This document shows, piece after piece, positions 7,372 to 9,150 of a DNA stretch of 9,150 bases. Position numbers and translations under genes: made by a program. The stretch comes from Holophagae bacterium (lineage in GTDB: Bacteria; Acidobacteriota; Thermoanaerobaculia; Thermoanaerobaculales; Sulfomarinibacteraceae). The notes under the pieces are model-generated. The model was not told the DNA's origin and did not search any database. It was given only the letters and a program-made list of their open reading frames with translations. Positions within the stretch are counted from its first letter, which is position 1. Each line of letters begins with the position of its first letter. The stretch is from assembly GCA_030609785.1 (NCBI GenBank), contig JAUWTC010000065.1, forward strand, positions 1 through 9,150, in the 5' to 3' direction.

Positions 7372-7590
7372 GATATTTTGTGCACCTAACATACCAATAA
7401 CAAACACGATGTTGCAGGGAAAAGCATCCTCAGAATTGGAAAACCAACCCGATTCTCAGAGGAAACCCCCACCCTGCACGATTGATCATTCATTGATTGC
7501 AGGTTATCGCACTCGTTTGATATTGACAATAATATGCAACCATGGGGTTCGAAGATGGAGAAGAGTAGTGTCCCCTGTAAATTGGCCCGG
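7372..7590. other. AT-rich to GC-rich transition, no gene seen
   Basis: This stretch upstream of the lipoprotein gene is still AT-rich to about 7540 and then becomes GC-rich. It should hold the lipoprotein promoter, but no -35/-10 pair stands out. It contains the two-part hairpin at 7413-7478 and, near 7569-7577, the string GTGTCCCCT. Confidence 0.4.
7413..7478. repeat. imperfect inverted repeat upstream of lipoprotein gene
   Basis: TGCAGGG (7413-7419) pairs with CCCTGCA (7472-7478). Inside, CCTC-AGAAT pairs with ATTCT-GAGG (7428-7436 with 7452-7462, two bases bulged). CACGAT occurs as a direct repeat at 7405-7410 and 7477-7482, next to or overlapping the ends. Function is unknown; chance is possible for the short direct repeats. 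Confidence 0.45.
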
Positions 7591-7616
7591 CCCACCGCCG
7601 CTGCGATCTGCCGCTG
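7591..7616 (-). repeat. two 13-bp units beyond copy B
   Basis: Read on the - strand, the two units begin CAGCGGCAGATCG and CAGCGGCGGTGGG, 33 bases after the 3' end of copy B. They match the last two units of the five-unit array after copy A (12 of 13 and 9 of 13 bases). Confidence 0.55.
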
Positions 7617-7649
7617 CTTGCCGTCGCGGCCCCTGCCCCAGACCGTGTC

Positions 7650-7911
7650 TCCAGCCCCGGCCTTCGGATCCGCGCAAGCGCGAACCCGCTCGGCGCATTT
7701 TCCTCAAGGGCAACAGGGGTGGACTCGGGAGAGCTTTGCCCTTGAGGAAAACGACCTCGGCGGCCTGCTGCCCTCGGCCAACGCTCGATCGCAGAGGTGA
7801 CCGCCGTGGATTGCCACTCATGCCTTTTCTCGCAGCTTCACCGTCATCGGGGGGGCTGCGCAGAGAGAAAGGCATGAATGGCACGTCCCGGCTCGGCGTT
7901 TTGGGCGCTCT
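7650..7911 (-). repeat. structured interspersed element, copy B (inverted)
   Basis: Same element as copy A but on the - strand, 262 bases. P2 is a perfect 16-bp stem (7698-7713 with 7736-7751) with a 22-nt loop carrying CTCCCGA on the - strand (7725-7731). P3 is 11 bp with two G-U pairs (7665-7675 with 7678-7688). P1 pairs 7655-7662 with 7776-7783, with wobbles. H1 (7812-7836 with 7855-7883) keeps the same ends (TGCCA...TGGCA) but an almost entirely different stem sequence from A: ten consecutive pairs, then three more, then a distal GCAGC/GCTGC helix. Its loop has CCCCCGA in place of CTCCCGA. A short 5' stem (CGtCCC/GGGCG, 7884-7889 with 7903-7907) corresponds to that of A. No coding function is assigned. 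Confidence 0.75.
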
Positions 7912-7949
7912 CAAGATCGGGCGGCGGCATCGACCGCGTCGGCAAACAC

Positions 7950-8204
7950 GAGCGCCCTCTCGGACGGGGCGTGCGGGGTGCGCCCTCTCTTCACCGGGCA
8001 GGGCTCCCGATTGAGCCGTCGATGTGAAGAAGGGCGACACCGGGCACCCCACGGCCGTGCCGTTAGCAATCGAGTCTCGGCTGACGCCGTAGGCCGCCGA
8101 GGTCATTGCCTCAAGAGGCGAACAACTCCCGAGATCCGCAACCTCGCCTTTTGAGGCAATGCGCCGAGCGGGGGCGCGAAGCGGTCCCGAAGGCCGAGGT
8201 TGGA
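7950..8204 (+). repeat. structured interspersed element, copy C
   Basis: Third copy, + strand, 255 bases, head-to-head with copy B across a 38-base gap. 5' stem CGCCC/GGGCG (7953-7957 with 7967-7971). H1: GGTG+CGCCCT(c)TCTTCAC pairs with GTGAAGAAGGGCG(a)CACC (7977-7994 with 8024-8041, two bulges), and the loop has CTCCCGA at 8004-8010. P1 is ten consecutive pairs, two of them G-U at internal places (8073-8082 with 8192-8201). P2 is 17 bp with one G-U (8105-8121 with 8144-8160) and a 22-nt loop with CTCCCGA at 8126-8132. P3 is 9 bp with one mismatch (8169-8177 with 8181-8189). P2 uses ATTG/CAAT where copy B has TTTT/AAAA, a paired replacement. C lacks the 13-bp tail. Confidence 0.75.
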
Positions 8205-8348
8205 AGAAGGCCCCAAAGGCGGGTCGGACACCTTGAGGTGGTTTCCGGTCATCCAGTTGGCTCTTTGGGCCTCTTTGTACCTTTTTGTGGCTATTCCTTT
8301 CGTCTTGCAAGCGTCTCGGTGCCCGGCTGAGAGCTAAGAGCTCCTCCC
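8205..8348. other. intergenic between copy C and yicC 3' end
   Basis: No gene is seen. A short CACCTTGAGGTG palindrome lies near 8230, a T-rich stretch with CTCTTTG-type near-repeats at about 8262-8288, and a small GAGCT/AGCTC hairpin at 8332-8344 just past the yicC stop. No T-run suitable for a yicC terminator was found on the - strand. Confidence 0.4.
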
Positions 8349-9150
8349 CTACTCCAAATTCTGAACCTGCTCCCGAATACGCTCGACAGCCCCCTTGGCG
8401 TCGACAACCCTGTCCGCGATGCCCAGTTCCCGGCATTTGGTACCCAGAGTATTGAGCTCCCGGTGGATCTCCTGGCAGAGAAAGTCCAGTGCGCGGCCGA
8501 CAGGTCCGCTCTCGCCCAGTCGCCTGGTGAAACTCTCGAGGTGGGTCCTGAGGCGGACGACCTCTTCGGACACGTCGGTCTTATCCGCAAGCAATGCCGC
8601 CTCGTGCACCAGGCGCTCCTCGTCGACCCCGCGGCCCTCGAGCAACTCGCCGACCTTTTCCCGTAGACGGTCGAACACCCGGCGCCGGAACTGATCCGTT
8701 TGGGGTTCGAACCAGTCGAGAAATGTCTTGATCTCCCCGAGATCGAGGCCGATCTGTTCGGCCAGTCGGGCGCCTTCCTGGCCGCGCATCCCCGCAAAAG
8801 CGTGAGCTGCCCCGGCCACAACCCGCCGGAGAGCCGATACTTCGTCCTCGTTAAGCACGGCCGATTCGGCAGTGACGTTGACCAGTCCAGGTACGGCCAG
8901 AAGATCGCCGGCTGAAACAGCCAATCCCTCGAGTTGTGTCATCAGGTCCTCGAGTCCACTCCGGTTGACCAGAACCCGGGAGTTGGGAGCCTCCAACCGC
9001 TGGAAATCCACCTGAACGGTGATGCGACCCCGCTGGGCAACCTGTTCCACCTCCTGGCGAACAGCCGCCTCAACCTCGGGCAACTCCTCCCTGAAACTCA
9101 GGCGCACCTGGACATCCAGATACCGGTTATTGACCGCCCGGACGACGACG
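8349..9150 (-). CDS. yicC: YicC/YloC family endoribonuclease, 5' end cut by window
   Basis: The frame is open to the window edge, giving 266 residues and stopping at TAG (8349-8351). YicC proteins are about 290 residues, so only about 20-25 N-terminal residues are missing. The first visible residues include RAVNNRYLDVQVRL, matching the conserved VNxRYLD region of the YicC N-terminal domain; the GTG at 9107 is therefore internal. The C-terminal domain (DUF1732 type) shows the EERLVHEAALLADKTDVSEE-like helix and ends HRELNTLGTKCRELGI...VERIREQVQNLE, the typical family ending. Members studied in Escherichia coli and Bacillus act as RNA endonucleases, linked to small RNA turnover and stress fitness. 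The gene is usually followed by gmk or rpoZ on the same strand, but here accessory repeats follow directly, which may mark a break of the usual operon. Confidence 0.92.
   Translation of the reverse strand, partial: VVVRAVNNRYLDVQVRLSFREELPEVEAAVRQEVEQVAQRGRITVQVDFQRLEAPNSRVLVNRSGLEDLMTQLEGLAVSAGDLLAVPGLVNVTAESAVLNEDEVSALRRVVAGAAHAFAGMRGQEGARLAEQIGLDLGEIKTFLDWFEPQTDQFRRRVFDRLREKVGELLEGRGVDEERLVHEAALLADKTDVSEEVVRLRTHLESFTRRLGESGPVGRALDFLCQEIHRELNTLGTKCRELGIADRVVDAKGAVERIREQVQNLE

Noticed and set aside
7381..7400. Integron attC-type core (ACCTAAC, i.e. GTTAGGT on the - strand) just upstream of the AT-rich gene
   Set aside because: One core-like heptamer is present next to a cassette-like gene, but no partner core or folded attC site could be found at either end, and no integrase is present.
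7370..8014. 214-codon ORF on the + strand
   Set aside because: It starts in the AT-rich lipoprotein promoter region and continues through copy B into copy C. Composition is Arg/Pro-rich and there is no domain or ribosome binding site.
6330..8204. CRISPR array or retron
   Set aside because: The repeats are long, diverged, in mixed orientation and without regular spacers. There is no Cas protein or reverse transcriptase in the window.
7504..8436. 310-codon ORF on the - strand spanning copies B and C and the 3' end of yicC
   Set aside because: It overlaps the true yicC gene in another frame, runs through three unrelated repeat parts, shows Arg/Pro/Gly-rich low-complexity composition, and contains antisense translations of the structured element.

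Overview
The window is mostly GC-rich DNA from a Gram-negative-type bacterium. Its gene set (ImuC/DnaE2-like polymerase, a PilT/PilU-type pilus ATPase, a sensor diguanylate cyclase, MgtE and YicC) fits an environmental bacterium such as an acidobacterium or a deltaproteobacterial relative. That placement is inference; nothing here fixes the taxon.

Layout. Positions 1-6257 hold four ordinary genes on the + strand: the 3' end of an error-prone polymerase gene (dnaE2/imuC), a 983-residue membrane diguanylate cyclase with two predicted seven-bladed propellers, a PilT/PilU-type ATPase with an unusual C-terminal coiled coil, and an mgtE magnesium channel. The first three are tightly spaced. mgtE follows a 164-bp gap that carries a G-quadruplex-type motif on the - strand. 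The right edge (8349-9150) is the - strand gene yicC, cut by the window end.

The middle, 6258-8348, is accessory DNA. It contains one AT-rich lipoprotein gene (- strand, about 6874-7371) that does not match its surroundings, a cluster of GGCACCGTTT repeats touching the end of that gene, and three copies of an interspersed element of about 257 nt (A 6330-6586 +, B 7650-7911 -, C 7950-8204 +). Each copy folds into the same set of helices: a short 5' hairpin, a long hairpin H1, then a closing helix P1 around a 16-17 bp hairpin P2 and a 9-11 bp hairpin P3. The stems differ in sequence between copies but stay paired, through compensatory and G-U changes. The P2 loop is exactly 22 nt in all three, with CTCCCGA at the same loop position. 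The same motif recurs in the H1 loop of A and C, and with one change in B. This points to a mobile or repetitive structured RNA (or single-stranded DNA) element. I do not recognise it as a named family, and it is the strongest candidate here for something undescribed. Long ORFs across 7370-8436 are judged to be artefacts of these repeats.

Functional links: the diguanylate cyclase and the pilus ATPase are plausible partners, because c-di-GMP commonly controls type IV pilus motility. The other genes show no evident link to each other.
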